Shown one piece after another: positions 17,008-25,604 of a stretch of 64,000 nucleotides of DNA. The position numbers were made by a program, and so were the translations under genes. The notes below the pieces were generated by a model that saw nothing but the letters and a program-made list of their open reading frames with translations, did not search any database and was not told the origin of the DNA. How positions within the stretch are numbered: position 1 is the stretch's first letter; the number at the start of each line of letters is the position of its first letter. Source of the stretch: Pseudomonadales bacterium (GTDB taxonomy: Bacteria > Pseudomonadota > Gammaproteobacteria > Pseudomonadales > Pseudohongiellaceae); the NCBI GenBank assembly GCA_024234325.1, contig JACKOJ010000010.1:18399-82398 (forward strand), read 5' to 3'.

Positions 17008-18399
17008 TCAGGCCTGTTTTTTCTTGCGGGGCAGTCCGAAACGCTGGCGGCGTTCCCACAGGCATTTGCGGCTGATGCCGAGCTTGCGGGCCAGTTGCGT
17101 TTCGTTCATCTGATCCTGGTGCTCCAGCACGAACCGCTGGAAATAATCCTCAAGGGAGAGTTCTTCCGCTGAATCGTCGTGGGGCAGGCTGCTGCCGGCG
17201 TTGCTGCGCTCGCTGATGGGGCGCAACTGGGCTTTCAGGCTGGTGTCGATGGCCAGCAGTTCCGCGCCGATGTCTTCGGATTCTGCCAGTACCACAGCAC
17301 GTTCGATGGCGTTTTCCAGCTCCCGCACATTGCCTGGCCAAGGATAGGAGGCAATGGCCTGGGTGGCCTCGGGGCTGAACTTGAGAATGGGGGACTTCAG
17401 GCGTTTGCAGGTGCGCTCCAGAATGGCGTCGGCCAGCTCCAGAATATCGTTGCCACGCTCTTTCAATGGCGGGATGACAAGCGTCATCACATTGATGCGG
17501 TAATACAGGTCTTCGCGGAAGTCGCCATCTATGACCAGTTGTTTCAGGTCCCGGTGGGTTGCTGCCACCAGGCGGACATCCACTTTCTTGGACTGCACCG
17601 AGCCCACCTTGCGAATTTCGTTTTCCTGCAGCACCCGCAGCAGGCGGGCCTGTGCTTCCAGAGGCAGCTCACCGATTTCGTCGAGGAAGAGTGTGCTGCC
17701 GTGGGCGGCTTCCACCAGACCGGTGCGGTTGGCTGTGGCACCCGTGAAGGCGCCTTTCTCGTGTCCGAACAGCTCTGACTCGATCAGGTTCTCGGGAATC
17801 GCGGCGCAGTTCACCGAGATCATTTCCGCTTCGTGGCGGTCGCTGAGTTGATGAATGGCACGTGCAACCAGCTCCTTGCCGGTGCCGGACTCGCCGTTGA
17901 TCAGAACCGTGGAGTTGGTCTGTGCCACTTTGCGGATGCGGCGGAACAGTTCCATCATCTGCGGGCAACTGCCAATCATGCCGGGAACCGGGGGTTCGGG
18001 AGGTGGCACCGGTTTCTGCTTTTCGGCGTCGGCCTTGCGGTGAGCGCTGTCCTTGACGATGCGGGCAACGGTCTCGATCATCTCTTCGTGTTCAAACGGC
18101 TTGGAGATGTAGTCCACGGCGCCCATTTTCATCGAGTCGATGGCGGAGCGCAGGCTGGAATAGCTGGTCATGATCAGCACCGGCGTTCTGGTGGCCTTGA
18201 TCAGGTCCGTGCCGGGAGCTCCGGGCAGGCGCAGGTCACTGATGACGACGTCGAAGTCGTCCATATTGTGCTGTTCCTGGGCTTCCTTGACGCTGGCCGC
18301 TTCCTCGACCAGGTACTCGTGCCGCTCCAGCAGGCGTCTCAGAGCAGTGCGGATCACCTGCTCGTCTTCCACCACCAGTACTTTGTTCTGCGCTGTCAT
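17008..18399 (-). CDS. cbrB: CbrB response regulator (sigma54-dependent)
   Basis: A 463-residue NtrC-family regulator: receiver domain (1-120, phosphoacceptor Asp55 in VVISDLRLPG), AAA+ domain with GESGTGKE and GAFTGA, and a Fis-type helix-turn-helix (LARKLGISRKCLWERRQRFGLP). With CbrA it forms the two-component system that controls carbon and nitrogen source use in pseudomonads, mainly by switching on crcZ. The start at 18399 gives the normal MTAQNKVLVVEDE; the longer frame has no support. It lies 69 bases after cbrA. Identity rests on the architecture and on the order dksA-gluQ-cbrA-cbrB-pcnB. Confidence 0.92.
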   Translation of the reverse strand: MTAQNKVLVVEDEQVIRTALRRLLERHEYLVEEAASVKEAQEQHNMDDFDVVISDLRLPGAPGTDLIKATRTPVLIMTSYSSLRSAIDSMKMGAVDYISKPFEHEEMIETVARIVKDSAHRKADAEKQKPVPPPEPPVPGMIGSCPQMMELFRRIRKVAQTNSTVLINGESGTGKELVARAIHQLSDRHEAEMISVNCAAIPENLIESELFGHEKGAFTGATANRTGLVEAAHGSTLFLDEIGELPLEAQARLLRVLQENEIRKVGSVQSKKVDVRLVAATHRDLKQLVIDGDFREDLYYRINVMTLVIPPLKERGNDILELADAILERTCKRLKSPILKFSPEATQAIASYPWPGNVRELENAIERAVVLAESEDIGAELLAIDTSLKAQLRPISERSNAGSSLPHDDSAEELSLEDYFQRFVLEHQDQMNETQLARKLGISRKCLWERRQRFGLPRKKKQA

Positions 18400-18468
18400 C
18401 TTGTTACTCAAGCGGATTGATAACCAGTGCCTGTTACCAGGCAGCAATTCAACAGGATGCTACATCTA

Positions 18469-21414
18469 TCAGCTTGCCTGCGAAAGCGAAGCGTCTTTGA
18501 TATTCGAGCCATCATAGCAGGGAAAGGTCAGAATTACCCGTGTGCCGGGGTTCTCTTTCCGATTCGAGGCACTGATTATATCAATATGCCCATCCAGATT
18601 TTCAACTATGCTGTAGACCAGAGACAGCCCCAGTCCTGTGCCTTCTCCCGGTTCTTTCGTGGTGAAGAACGGGTCGAAAATCTGGTCGCGAATGTCTTCG
18701 GGAATGCCGCAGCCCTCGTCGGTCACGGAGATCTGCACGGAGCCCGACACCAGGCGTGACGCAACGGTGATCTTGCTGCCAGCGGGGCTGGCGTCATGCG
18801 CATTGTTGAGCAGGTTGACCAGCACCTGCAAAAGACGCTGGGAGTCTCCCAGCACCTGCAGGCCCGGCTGGCAATCCACCACGTACTGAATTTCCTTGCG
18901 CTTCTTGTCCAGCGAGATAAGGGTGATGGCTTCCTGCGCGCACTCCTCGACCGTCACAATTTCGCTATTGTGGTCGGGCTTGTTGCTGCCACTGTGCGCG
19001 AAATTCACCAGTGACTGCACGATGCGCGAGGTGCGGTCCGTCTGCTCGATGATCTGCCTAGCCATGCCGCGCAGTTCGTCGTTCTGGGTTTCGTCGCGGA
19101 TGTTCTGTGCGAGGCAGGCGATGCCGGTGATGGGATTGCCGATCTCGTGTGCCACGCCGGCTGCCAGGCGACCGATGGAGGCGAGGCGTTCGCTGTGGGT
19201 CAGTTCCTCCTCCAGCAGCTCGGTCTCTGTCAGGTCTTCCAGCAGAATGACGACGCCGTCCTGCTTGATCTTGTGAACGGCGGATTTCTCGATGATGGCC
19301 TTGTGCAGGCTGATGACACGGCGCTTGTTCTTCACCTGCACCGCGCGTTTGTGTGCATGGGCCGTGTCGCCGGTCGTGAAATCGTGAATCAGGCTGGCCC
19401 AGGGTTCCGCAATCTCGTCGAGCTGGGACCCGATGACTTCCTGGCTCGGAATGTCGGTGAGCTGCTCCATGGCATGGTTCCACATGATGATCTGGTTCTG
19501 TTCCCCGAGTGAGCACACGCCCAGCGGCAGCTCCAGCAGTACCTGGCGGTGGTAGCGACGCAGATTGTCCAGGTCTTCGGCCATGCCGGACAGATTACTG
19601 CGGTAGGCCTCGATGCGGCTCTCGATCACATCGACGTCGGTAGAGCCGTGTTCCGATTCAATGGTGAAAGGCAGGAAGCGGTCGATCAGGTCGTGCGCGA
19701 TCGACGGTCCGAGCAGGCCCGAGAGGTTGGCTTCCAGGCGCCCGCGCAGCATGCGCATCGCGTGCGGGCGGCGTTCCTGTCTGTCGATACTCAGATCGCG
19801 CAGTGCCTGCAGCACCTCGCGCCGTGCCGTGCGCTCCCCCAGGGGCTTGGTCAGTTTGGCAATGAAGTCGTCGGGGGACTTGGCGACCAGACCCGTGCGG
19901 TTGCGGCGGCGGATGGTGTCCAGGGCGCACACATCTGCCGACGCGCGCTCCTCCGCAGAGGTGCGGGTCCACAGGGAAATCACGACAAACAGGATGATGT
20001 TGCAGACCAGGGACAGGGCAATGATTTCCCGGGTATTGGCGGACTCGATGGTCACCAGGTTGAAGCCCGTGAGTACCGGCACCATCAGCAGCAGGAACCA
20101 GAGGGTCACGCCCGCGATCAGGCCCGCGATAAAACCCTTTTTGTTGCCGCGTGGCCAGTACAGCAGGGCAATGATGCTGGGCAGGAACTGCAGGCTTGCA
20201 ATATAGGACACATTGCCGATCGCGCGGACGCTGAGATTGTCCTTGGGCAGATAGTAGAGCAGGAAGCCGATCCAGATCAGGGCCGCAATCAGCGCCCGCC
20301 TTCGCCACAGCAGCCAGCGGTAGATGTCGTTGCGGGCGGTTGGCTGGTAGAGCGGCAGGATCAGATGGTTCAGGCACATATTGGACAGCGCCAGGGTGAT
20401 CACGATGATCAGTCCGCTGGCCGCAGACAGCCCTCCAAGGAAGCCGACCAGGCTCATCAGGGGAGAGTCATAGTCCATGCCCAGGCTGACCGGGTAATAC
20501 TCCAGCGGCGCAGTCGAGCCGGTCTTGAGACCGGCCCAAAGAATCGGGAACACCGGCAGGCTCAGCAACAGGAAATACAGGGGCAGTACCCAGCTTGCCA
20601 GCGTCAGCGCCTTGGGGTCCTTGTTCTCGTTGAAGATCATATAAAACATGTGCGGGCTTGCCACGGCGGCGGTGAAGAACAGGATGGCCGTAATATGGAA
20701 GGAACCCGGCGCGTCCGGCTGTTTGATGGCGTGCAGCAGTTCCGGCTGGGTCTGCAGCCACTGATCAACCTGCGCCAGTCCGCCGAAGCCCTGATAGATC
20801 GCGAAGCCCCCCAGACACAGCATGGCAACCAGTTTAATGACGGATTCAAAGGCGATCGCCATCACCAGGCCTTCGTGTTTTTCCCGCCCGGCTCCGCGCC
20901 CGGTGCCGAAGAAGATGGCAAAGAGGGTGATCATGGCGCAGAAGGCGGCAGCGAGAGTGGTCTGCGAGACATCCGGTGCCAGAATGGTGACAGCGGCGGC
21001 AACCGCCTGGATCTGCAGTGCCAGCAGCGGAGTCACGCCCAGCAGCATCACGACCGTGGTCAGGGTGCCGGCGAGCGGGCTGCGGTAGCGGAAAGCCAAC
21101 AGGTCCGCGAGGGAGCTGAGCTGATAGCTGCGCGTGATATCGAGAATGGGCCGCAACATGATAGGCGAGAACAGGAATGCGAGCGAGATGCCGATAAAAG
21201 GGGCCAGATAGCCGAAGCCGTCACGAAAGGCATTGGCTGTGGCGGAGAAATAGGACCAGACACTGGCAAACACGCCGAGGGCGAGCACGTAGACGATGGG
21301 GTGGCGGGTGACTCGCTGGGGAATCCAGCCCTTGTCGGTCGCCAGTGCGATGCCGAACAGCACCGCCATGTAGACAATGCCAAGCACGAAGAGACCGCTG
21401 ATATCAAAGATCAT
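18469..21414 (-). CDS. cbrA: CbrA sensor kinase with solute-symporter domain
   Basis: A 981-residue membrane histidine kinase; P. aeruginosa CbrA is of similar length. The first 500 or so residues form a sodium:solute symporter-like (SLC5) membrane domain with about 13 helices. A linker and a PAS segment (about 610-730) come next. The kinase core has the H-box ERLASIGRLAAGVAHEIGNPITG and ATP-binding motifs NLLNNAHDAS, DEGCGIP and GEGTGLGLSLV. The likely signal is the carbon/nitrogen balance; transport of histidine by the symporter domain has been reported in pseudomonads. The ATG at 21414 lies inside the 3' end of the small cbrX-like gene, suggesting translational coupling. Confidence 0.93.
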   Translation of the reverse strand: MIFDISGLFVLGIVYMAVLFGIALATDKGWIPQRVTRHPIVYVLALGVFASVWSYFSATANAFRDGFGYLAPFIGISLAFLFSPIMLRPILDITRSYQLSSLADLLAFRYRSPLAGTLTTVVMLLGVTPLLALQIQAVAAAVTILAPDVSQTTLAAAFCAMITLFAIFFGTGRGAGREKHEGLVMAIAFESVIKLVAMLCLGGFAIYQGFGGLAQVDQWLQTQPELLHAIKQPDAPGSFHITAILFFTAAVASPHMFYMIFNENKDPKALTLASWVLPLYFLLLSLPVFPILWAGLKTGSTAPLEYYPVSLGMDYDSPLMSLVGFLGGLSAASGLIIVITLALSNMCLNHLILPLYQPTARNDIYRWLLWRRRALIAALIWIGFLLYYLPKDNLSVRAIGNVSYIASLQFLPSIIALLYWPRGNKKGFIAGLIAGVTLWFLLLMVPVLTGFNLVTIESANTREIIALSLVCNIILFVVISLWTRTSAEERASADVCALDTIRRRNRTGLVAKSPDDFIAKLTKPLGERTARREVLQALRDLSIDRQERRPHAMRMLRGRLEANLSGLLGPSIAHDLIDRFLPFTIESEHGSTDVDVIESRIEAYRSNLSGMAEDLDNLRRYHRQVLLELPLGVCSLGEQNQIIMWNHAMEQLTDIPSQEVIGSQLDEIAEPWASLIHDFTTGDTAHAHKRAVQVKNKRRVISLHKAIIEKSAVHKIKQDGVVILLEDLTETELLEEELTHSERLASIGRLAAGVAHEIGNPITGIACLAQNIRDETQNDELRGMARQIIEQTDRTSRIVQSLVNFAHSGSNKPDHNSEIVTVEECAQEAITLISLDKKRKEIQYVVDCQPGLQVLGDSQRLLQVLVNLLNNAHDASPAGSKITVASRLVSGSVQISVTDEGCGIPEDIRDQIFDPFFTTKEPGEGTGLGLSLVYSIVENLDGHIDIISASNRKENPGTRVILTFPCYDGSNIKDASLSQAS

Positions 21415-21580
21415 CGGAGTTCTGTTCCCGGTGGCAGAAGGCGGCAATGACGATCACGGCCAGGGCGACCAGAAACGGGCGATACCAGGCTCCCGCCGGC
21501 TGGGATATCCAGTCCACGGTCGACACGAACAGCATATAGCTGCACATGATCAGCAGTAGGGTGGTGCGGGTCAGATACAC
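21404..21580 (-). CDS. cbrX: CbrX-like small membrane protein
   Basis: A 58-residue ORF with a GTG start (AGGTG ten bases upstream) that ends 11 bases inside cbrA. It encodes two hydrophobic segments, TTLLLIMCSYMLFV near the N-terminus and FLVALAVIVIAAF near the C-terminus, and a short charged tail. A small gene in the same place, overlapping cbrA and named cbrX, is known in Pseudomonas putida. The position, overlap and two-helix design match; sequence identity could not be checked. It may serve only to couple translation to cbrA, or act as a small subunit of its symporter domain. Confidence 0.65.
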   Translation of the reverse strand: MYLTRTTLLLIMCSYMLFVSTVDWISQPAGAWYRPFLVALAVIVIAAFCHREQNSDDL

Positions 21581-21614
21581 GTTGGATACACCTGGTCTCT
21601 TTTCTCAGCCTGTC

Positions 21615-22520
21615 TCAGTCCGGGGAGGCTGCGTCATCACAGTCGTGCCGGATATTAGCTAACTTGGGCACGGCCTGTATATCCCAGTGCTGGATCGCCC
21701 AATGCAGGATATCGTCGGTGCTGGCATTTGCCAGTGCCGGGTCGGGCGCCTGGCCCAGGAACTGCAATACCTGCCATAACTGCGGGGCGGGGTGCGCGTC
21801 GTCAATGGCCCGGGCGAAATGCTGCTTGCTCAGTTTTTGACCCTCGGCGTTGACCGCGACCGGGATGTGCGCATAGCGTGGCGTGGCATAGCCAAGACGC
21901 TGCTGCAGATAGATCTGCCGCGCCGTAGAGTCCAGCAGGTCCGAACCGCGTACCACATGAGTGATGTGCTGCCAGGCATCGTCCACGACCACCGCAATCT
22001 GGTAGGCGAACAGACCGTCCTTGCGCAGCACGACAAAGTCCCCGCATTCCTTGCCTAGCTGCTGCGCCTGCAGGCCCTGAATCAGGTCGTCAAAGTGCAG
22101 GGTCTCGTCTGTGACCTGCACGCGCAGAGCCCCGCCCGTTACGGGATCGCTGCGATGGCGGCAACGGCCATCGTACACGCCGCCCATGCCTTGCACGTCC
22201 TGTCGTGAGCAGTCGCAGGCATAGATAAGACCCTGTGCCTGAAGCTGATGCAGGGCTTCCCGATAGGCCTCCAGCCGTGTGCTCTGATACAGCACTTCGC
22301 CGTCCCAGTGCAGACCAAACGCATCGAGAGATCGCAGTATCTGCCCTGCCGCTTCCGGGGGTTCCCGCGCCGGGTCGAGATCTTCCATGCGCAGCAGCCA
22401 CTGACCGTGGTGCGAGCGGGCGTCGAGAAAGCTGGCGAGTGCAGCGACCAGCGAGCCGAAATGCAGAGGGCCGCTCGGTGAGGGGGCAAAGCGACCGATG
22501 TAGTCAGCTTCGGAGGGCAT
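21615..22520 (-). CDS. gluQRS: Glutamyl-Q tRNA(Asp) synthetase
   Basis: A 301-residue truncated glutamyl-tRNA synthetase. It keeps the catalytic domain (FAPSPSGPLHFGSLVAAL with the HIGH-like site, KLSKQHFA as the KMSKS-like loop) and lacks the anticodon-binding domain. It attaches glutamate to the queuosine base of tRNA(Asp). A zinc-binding cluster is visible in YACDCSRQDVQ and GRCRHR. It lies just downstream of dksA, a pairing found across gammaproteobacteria. Confidence 0.94.
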   Translation of the reverse strand: MPSEADYIGRFAPSPSGPLHFGSLVAALASFLDARSHHGQWLLRMEDLDPAREPPEAAGQILRSLDAFGLHWDGEVLYQSTRLEAYREALHQLQAQGLIYACDCSRQDVQGMGGVYDGRCRHRSDPVTGGALRVQVTDETLHFDDLIQGLQAQQLGKECGDFVVLRKDGLFAYQIAVVVDDAWQHITHVVRGSDLLDSTARQIYLQQRLGYATPRYAHIPVAVNAEGQKLSKQHFARAIDDAHPAPQLWQVLQFLGQAPDPALANASTDDILHWAIQHWDIQAVPKLANIRHDCDDAASPD

Positions 22521-22603
22521 GGGGAAAAATCAGATCAGTGCGGTGGTGAGGAAAGACGGCATCGGCGCCAGCACGGCGCCGAAGGCGGAGGGGCGGGTTG
22601 CGC

Positions 22604-23047
22604 TCAGGCGCCCCATTGTTTCTCTTTGATTTCGTCCAGCGTTTTGCAGTCGATGCACTTGTTCGCCGTGGGGCGTGCTTCCAGGCGACGAATGCCGATT
22701 TCGATGCCGCAGGACTCGCAGTAGCCATAGTCATCCTGAGCGATCTTTTCCAGTGTGGCATCGATCTTCTTGATGAGCTTGCGTTCGCGATCACGGGTGC
22801 GCAGTTCCAGGCTGAATTCCTCTTCCTGGGTGGCGCGGTCGGCCGGGTCGGGATAATTTGCCGCCTCGTCCTGCATGTGGTGAACCGTTCTGTCCACTTC
22901 TTCCATCAACTGGTTGCGCCAGCTATTGAGGATGGCCTTGAAGTGCTCCTTCTGGTTCTCGTTCATGTACTCTTCCCCTTTCTTTTCCTTATAAGGGGTA
23001 AAGTTCTTCAGAACAGGTGCAGCGGCAGGGGCTTGCTTGTTAGACAT
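22604..23047 (-). CDS. dksA: RNA polymerase-binding transcription factor DksA
   Basis: A 147-residue DksA that enters the secondary channel of RNA polymerase and works with ppGpp. A coiled coil spans about residues 33-105 with the tip acidic motif in YPDPADRA. A four-cysteine zinc finger follows (YCESCGIEIG, then NKCIDCK). It has a variable N-terminal tail of about 20 residues. It is divergent from the aminotransferase gene and upstream of gluQRS as in Pseudomonas. Confidence 0.97.
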   Translation of the reverse strand: MSNKQAPAAAPVLKNFTPYKEKKGEEYMNENQKEHFKAILNSWRNQLMEEVDRTVHHMQDEAANYPDPADRATQEEEFSLELRTRDRERKLIKKIDATLEKIAQDDYGYCESCGIEIGIRRLEARPTANKCIDCKTLDEIKEKQWGA

Positions 23048-23335
23048 GGTTCACGATGCCTCATCGCCCAATACGGGCTTGTCCAAAGTGGTCACGCGCC
23101 ACTACGACGACGCTAATGTGGCTTCCAGCAGCGGCCAGTCAACGAGTGGTCAAAAGGCTGACCAGGCCCTGGAAAGCCCGCTAAGCTACCAGAATATTCT
23201 TCGCTGCGCTACAGGAATGTGGCCCATGTGAAATGCCTTCGGCAGCGAGCAAAAGTTCGGCTACACCACGGGTGACGGCCCTGCGTATAATGGCGTTCCG
23301 CTCATTGTTTCGCCTTTCCCGGCCATGGAGAGCCC

Positions 23336-24526
23336 GTGTCTGCCAATGCCCGTTTCACACCTGCCGCGCGTACTTCCGGTATCAGTCCTTTCCGCGTGAT
23401 GACCGTCCTGGAACGGGCGAAGGCGCTGGAAGCGCAGGGGCGATCTGTGATTCACCTGGAAGTAGGGGAGCCGGATTTTGCCACCGCGCAGCCTATCGTG
23501 GAGGCGGGGCGTGAGGCGCTTGCACGCGGGTGCACGGCCTATACTCCAGCCGCCGGGCTGCCGCAACTGCGTGAACGCATTGCGCGGCATTATCGGGACA
23601 GCCAGGGCGTTGCGGTGGACCCCGAACGGATTATCGTCACCCCCGGGGCAAGCGGAGCGCTGAGCCTGCTGGCGCAACTGCTGATCAATCCCGGTGACCG
23701 CGTTCTGCTGCCCGACCCCGGTTATCCCTGCAACCGGCATTTCATCCGGCTGGCCGGGGGCGATGCACAACTGGTTCCCGTGACGCCAGACAGTGGCTAT
23801 CAGCTTCACCCTGAGCTGCTGGATGCCTATGCCGACGCCCCTGTGCGAGGAGTCTGGGCTGCGTCCCCCGGCAACCCCACCGGCACGGTGCTGAATCTTC
23901 CGCAACTGAAGGCGCTGAGCCAGTGGTGTGAGCGGCAGGATGCCCATTTCCTGGTGGACGAGATCTATCACGGACTGGACTACACCGATGGCCTGCCCAG
24001 CGCGTTGCAGGCCAGCCCCGACGCCATCGTGGTGAACAGCTTTTCAAAGTATTTCGGCATGACTGGCTGGCGGCTGGGCTGGTTTGTAGTGCCCCCGACT
24101 CTGGTGACCGCAAGCCATATTCTGGCCCAGAACCTGTTCATTGCCGCCTCGACACCGGCACAGCACGCGGCCCTGCGGGCGTTCGACCAGGATACCCGGG
24201 AGATTCTTGAGGCCCGTCGCCGAGCCTTTGCCCAGCGTCGGGATTTTCTCGGTGGGGTGCTCAGGGAACTTGGTTTCACTGTGGCGGTGGAGCCGCTGGG
24301 CGCCTTTTACCTCTATGCCGGCATCGAAAAGTTCTCCGATGACTGCGAGCATCTGTGCCGCGTACTGCTGGAGGAATTCGGCCTCGCCGTCACCCCTGGC
24401 ACCGACTTCGGAGAGTACCAGAGCCGTCACCATGTGCGCTTCGCCTTCACCACCGGGATGCCCGAACTGGAGATTGCTGCCGACAGACTGCGCGCAGCCG
24501 TGGCGTCCGGGAAACTGTCGACATGA
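23336..24526 (+). CDS. PLP-dependent class I/II aminotransferase
   Basis: A 396-residue fold-type I aminotransferase starting at GTG 23336, with GGAG nine bases before it. The PLP lysine lies in NSFSKYFGMTGWRLGW, the substrate and PLP segments include WAASPGNPTGTVLN and VDEIYHGLDY, and the C-terminal arginine region is HHVRFAF. It belongs to the aspartate/alanine/aromatic-type cluster. The substrate is not decidable. A perfect TATAAT at 23286-23291 is a possible -10 box, but no good -35 box was found. It is translationally coupled to sfsA. Confidence 0.85.
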   Translation: MSANARFTPAARTSGISPFRVMTVLERAKALEAQGRSVIHLEVGEPDFATAQPIVEAGREALARGCTAYTPAAGLPQLRERIARHYRDSQGVAVDPERIIVTPGASGALSLLAQLLINPGDRVLLPDPGYPCNRHFIRLAGGDAQLVPVTPDSGYQLHPELLDAYADAPVRGVWAASPGNPTGTVLNLPQLKALSQWCERQDAHFLVDEIYHGLDYTDGLPSALQASPDAIVVNSFSKYFGMTGWRLGWFVVPPTLVTASHILAQNLFIAASTPAQHAALRAFDQDTREILEARRRAFAQRRDFLGGVLRELGFTVAVEPLGAFYLYAGIEKFSDDCEHLCRVLLEEFGLAVTPGTDFGEYQSRHHVRFAFTTGMPELEIAADRLRAAVASGKLST

Positions 24527-25239
24527 TTTTCGATCCGCCTCTGCAGACCGCGACGCTGATTCGGCGCTACAAGCGCTTCCTCGCGGATGTGCGTTTGCCG
24601 GATGGCAGCGAAATCACCCTGCATTGCCCTAACACCGGCTCCATGCGCAATTGTGCCGAACCGGGCAGCCGCGTGTGGTACTCCGATTCCGGCAATGCCG
24701 CGCGCAAATACCCCTGCACCTGGGAACTGGTGGAGGTGGAAGGGCGTTACAAGGTGGGGATCAACACAGGGCGAGCCAATGCCCTGGTGCGTGAGGCGCT
24801 GGAGCAACAGACGCTTGCCGGGCTTGCCGGCTATGCGCAGTTTCGTGCAGAGGTGCCCTACGGCACAGAAAAGAGTCGCATCGATTTCCTGCTCAGTGAC
24901 AAGGCGGGTGAACCGGGTGTCGATTGCTATGTAGAGGTCAAAAGCGTGACGCTGGGGCTGGGCGATGGTCTGGGAGCGTTTCCGGATGCCGTGACCAGTC
25001 GTGGTCAGAAGCATCTGCGGGAACTGATGGAAGTGCGCGAGGCGGGACACCGTGCCGTGCTGCTGTTCTGTGTGCAGCACGAGGGCATTGCCCGCGTGCG
25101 TCCTGCGGACGAGATCGATCCGGACTACGGCCGCCTGCTGCGTGAGGCTCACGCGGCAGGCGTGGAAGTGTTGGCTTACCGCACGTCGATTTCCGCGACT
25201 GACATCGTGCTGGATACTGCGCTGCCCGTGCTGCTTTAA
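24523..25239 (+). CDS. sfsA: DNA/RNA nuclease SfsA
   Basis: A 238-residue SfsA protein, once called a sugar fermentation stimulation protein and now regarded as a nucleic-acid-binding nuclease. The N-terminal OB-like part (RRYKRFLADVRLPDGSEITLHCPNTGSM) and the PD-(D/E)xK-type core (ESRIDFLL-like KSRIDFLLSD, then YVEVKSVTL) are visible. The ATG overlaps the aminotransferase stop by four bases, and the upstream extension of the frame is not used. It ends just before the convergent Rieske gene. Confidence 0.94.
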   Translation: MIFDPPLQTATLIRRYKRFLADVRLPDGSEITLHCPNTGSMRNCAEPGSRVWYSDSGNAARKYPCTWELVEVEGRYKVGINTGRANALVREALEQQTLAGLAGYAQFRAEVPYGTEKSRIDFLLSDKAGEPGVDCYVEVKSVTLGLGDGLGAFPDAVTSRGQKHLRELMEVREAGHRAVLLFCVQHEGIARVRPADEIDPDYGRLLREAHAAGVEVLAYRTSISATDIVLDTALPVLL

Positions 25240-25243
25240 CGGC

Positions 25244-25588
25244 CTAGATGCGGCCCAGGCTGCTGACTTCGCGCTCTTCCACCATCATGAAGCCATTGCC
25301 GAGCACGAAGGGAATGGCCTTCAGACTCTTGCCCTTGCAGGGGCCGAGAATGCACTTGCCGCTGTCGATCAAAAACAGGGCGCCGTGGGTGGAGCACTGA
25401 ATCAGCGCACCGTCGCTGTCGAGAAACTGATCCTCCAGCCATTCCAGTGGCGTGCCCAGGTGAGGGCAGTAGTTGTAATACAGGAACATCTGGTCATCTT
25501 TCTTGACGGCGAAGAGATACTTGCCCGCCACCTCGAATCCCTTGGACGCGCCTTCTTCGATGTCATCGACATGACAGAGTGTGATCAT
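25244..25588 (-). CDS. Small Rieske [2Fe-2S] ferredoxin-like protein
   Basis: A 114-residue soluble Rieske protein with both cluster-binding boxes: CPHLGTPLEW (Cys-X-His) and CSTHGALF (Cys-X2-His). It has no signal peptide and no attached enzyme domain, so it is an electron carrier or a NirD-like/dioxygenase ferredoxin type. It lies 16 bases downstream of the sulfur amino-acid PLP enzyme on the same strand and is probably co-transcribed, which leaves open a role in sulfur metabolism. The redox partner is unknown. Confidence 0.88.
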   Translation of the reverse strand: MITLCHVDDIEEGASKGFEVAGKYLFAVKKDDQMFLYYNYCPHLGTPLEWLEDQFLDSDGALIQCSTHGALFLIDSGKCILGPCKGKSLKAIPFVLGNGFMMVEEREVSSLGRI

Positions 25589-25604
25589 GAGTCAGGTCCC
25601 GTTT

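Noticed and set aside
16960..17172. 70-codon plus-strand ORF at the end of cbrB
   Set aside because: Overlaps the C-terminal coding region of cbrB and has no ribosome site or family.
19549..21450. 633-codon open frame opposite cbrA
   Set aside because: Composition is Gln/Gly/His-rich as expected for a shadow; cbrA on the other strand has complete kinase motifs.
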